DNA from: Clostridium sp. NkU-1
GTDB taxonomy: Bacteria > Bacillota_A > Clostridia > Lachnospirales > Lachnospiraceae
NCBI GenBank assembly: GCA_001312405.1
Contig: BBDR01000003.1
Coordinates: 310,001 to 374,000 of the forward strand
DNA: 64,000 bases
Direction of reading: 5' to 3'
Shown: piece after piece, positions 62,926 through 64,000 of the stretch
Layout: each line of letters opens with the position of its first letter
Position numbering within the stretch: position 1 is the stretch's first letter
The notes under the pieces: model-generated
What the model was told of the DNA's origin: nothing
The model's database searches: none
The model's input: only the letters and a program-made list of their open reading frames with translations
Translations under genes and position numbers: made by a program

Positions 62926-64000
62926 ATGGACACAAGTACTATATTTAGATATATAAGAATAATAGTTTTAGTGGGAATTTTTGCAGTTGTTTTTAAATTT
63001 GTTGGAGGGGAACAGTTGCAATATTCTGTAGTAACGGGAAAAATGCCTGAACAAGAAAATTTACTTTCAGAGCCGAAGAATGGTACGGTTGTGGAACAGC
63101 GATTCCGAGCGAATGTGGACTATATTCAAACAATTAGTTTCCGGCCTTTTACTTATGGAAGAGAGAATCAGGGTATGATTGATTTCCAATTATTAGATAG
63201 TAAGGGTAGAACCGTTGTGTCTACAGTTGCGGAAGCAGCAGCTTGTATGAACGATGTTCAATATATTATGAGTTTTGGGAAAAATATTCCAGTTAACAGA
63301 AACCAAATGTATACTTTACGCATGATTTTTCATGGTGTAGAAGGGTCAAACCCAACGTTATATTATTCTACCATGGAAAGCAATTTGTTAAAGACAGAGG
63401 ATACACTGACGGTTGATGGAAATAAGATTGAAGGATTTTTATGTATCAGTGTGGACGGACTTAAAAAAAGAAATATTTGGCACATATTATTGGGGGTTTG
63501 TTCTTGGTTTTATTGTCTTGCTAGTTGCATATGCGGCGTGGTCCGGATATCAAGGGCGTAGAGGGAAATTTACGATTGCGACTTTGTTCATTGCGATATG
63601 GATAAAATATAAATTCTTGATTCAGCAGTTGGTTTCTAGGGATTTTAAGGTAAAATATAAACGTTCAGTTTTAGGATACTGCTGGAGTTTTTTTGAATCC
63701 TTTACTAACAATGCTGGTGCAATACATCGTGTTTTCTACATTATTTAAGACGGGTATTGAGAATTATCCGGTTTACTTGTTATCCGGAAACATTATTTTT
63801 AGTTTTTTTACAGAAGCAGTAGGACAAGGGCTAATGTCGATTATAGGAAATGCATCATTGATCACCAAGGTCTATGTTCCAAAGTATATTTATCCAGCTA
63901 CGAAAGTAATATCCTGTTCTATTAATTTATTTATTTCAATTATCCCGTTGTTAATTGTCACATTACTGACGGGAGGTAAGATTAATTTAACATTGTTGTT
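62926..64000 (+). CDS. ABC-2 polysaccharide permease with N-terminal extracytoplasmic domain (partial, apparent frameshifts)
   Basis: The gene runs off the window. Residues 10-25 form a membrane helix (IIVLVGIFAVVFKFVGG). A beta-rich region of about 150 residues follows (VDYIQTISFRPFTYG, IDFQLLDSKGRTVVSTV). A second helix comes next (YYWGFVLGFIVLLVAYAAW), and then the Wzm-like start FLIQQLVSRDFKVKYKRSVLGYCWSF. A7 near 63467 joins the first and second parts, and T7 near 63695 restores LNPLLTMLVQYIVFSTLFKTGIENYPVYLLSGN. Without these corrections the permease would be a separate gene, but I see no good ATG and ribosome site for it. Confidence 0.7.

Overview
The window looks like the chromosome of a Gram-positive anaerobe of the Lachnospiraceae (Clostridium cluster XIVa, Lacrimispora-like). 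This is an inference from gene content: choline-binding-type cell-wall repeats, ChW-like repeats, a LytS/YesN-type two-component system, a GguAB/ChvE sugar transporter, a LicC-LicA fusion and AGGAGG-type ribosome sites. No rRNA, tRNA, CRISPR array or intact insertion sequence was seen. About 35 of the roughly 45 genes are broken by apparent frameshifts, mostly at runs of 7-8 A or T where the conserved frame needs one base less. I read these as consensus errors and annotate whole genes across them.

Layout. 0-13.4 kb: surface-glycan genes (GT2 glycosyltransferases, a sugar aminotransferase, an ATP-grasp enzyme, two flippases, DUF2304 and DUF2142 membrane proteins) with an L,D-transpeptidase on the opposite strand. 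13.4-14.7 kb: a serine hydrolase between 14-bp direct repeats. 14.8-28.5 kb: a sugar-sensing and uptake locus (membrane-anchored sugar-binding protein, LytS-like kinase, AraC-type regulator, lipoprotein sugar-binding protein, then ChvE-GguA-GguB). It is split by a tryptophanase/Na+ symporter/LysR block flanked by a 70-bp duplication that carries a terminator. 28.6-29.6 kb: a HEPN/MNT toxin-antitoxin pair. 29.8-36.5 kb: rfbC, an ABC polysaccharide exporter whose ATPase has a carbohydrate-binding-like tail, then a methyltransferase and a kinase-like/coiled-coil/GT2/GT4 protein that together resemble the WbdD chain terminator. 36.6-47.8 kb: an acyltransferase, the four-gene GDP-D-glycero-D-manno-heptose pathway, three large multi-spanning membrane proteins and a GtrB-like glycosyltransferase. 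47.9-55.6 kb: cell-wall-binding repeat proteins (GH25 lysozyme and two others) around an HTH-LicC-LicA fusion that would activate choline. 55.6-64 kb: a clearly AT-richer glycan cluster (Wzy-like polymerase/ligase, initiating sugar transferase, GT4, GT8, another glycosyltransferase, and an ABC-2 permease with an extracytoplasmic N-terminal domain) running off the end.

Together the genes build, cap, export and decorate surface polysaccharides. The choline-activating enzyme may supply the ligand for the repeat proteins beside it. The most interesting items are the WbdD-like capping module, a three-copy structured intergenic element preceded by extended -10 boxes, the tryptophanase cassette with its duplicated edges, and the choline fusion protein with a perfect palindrome inside its own promoter.
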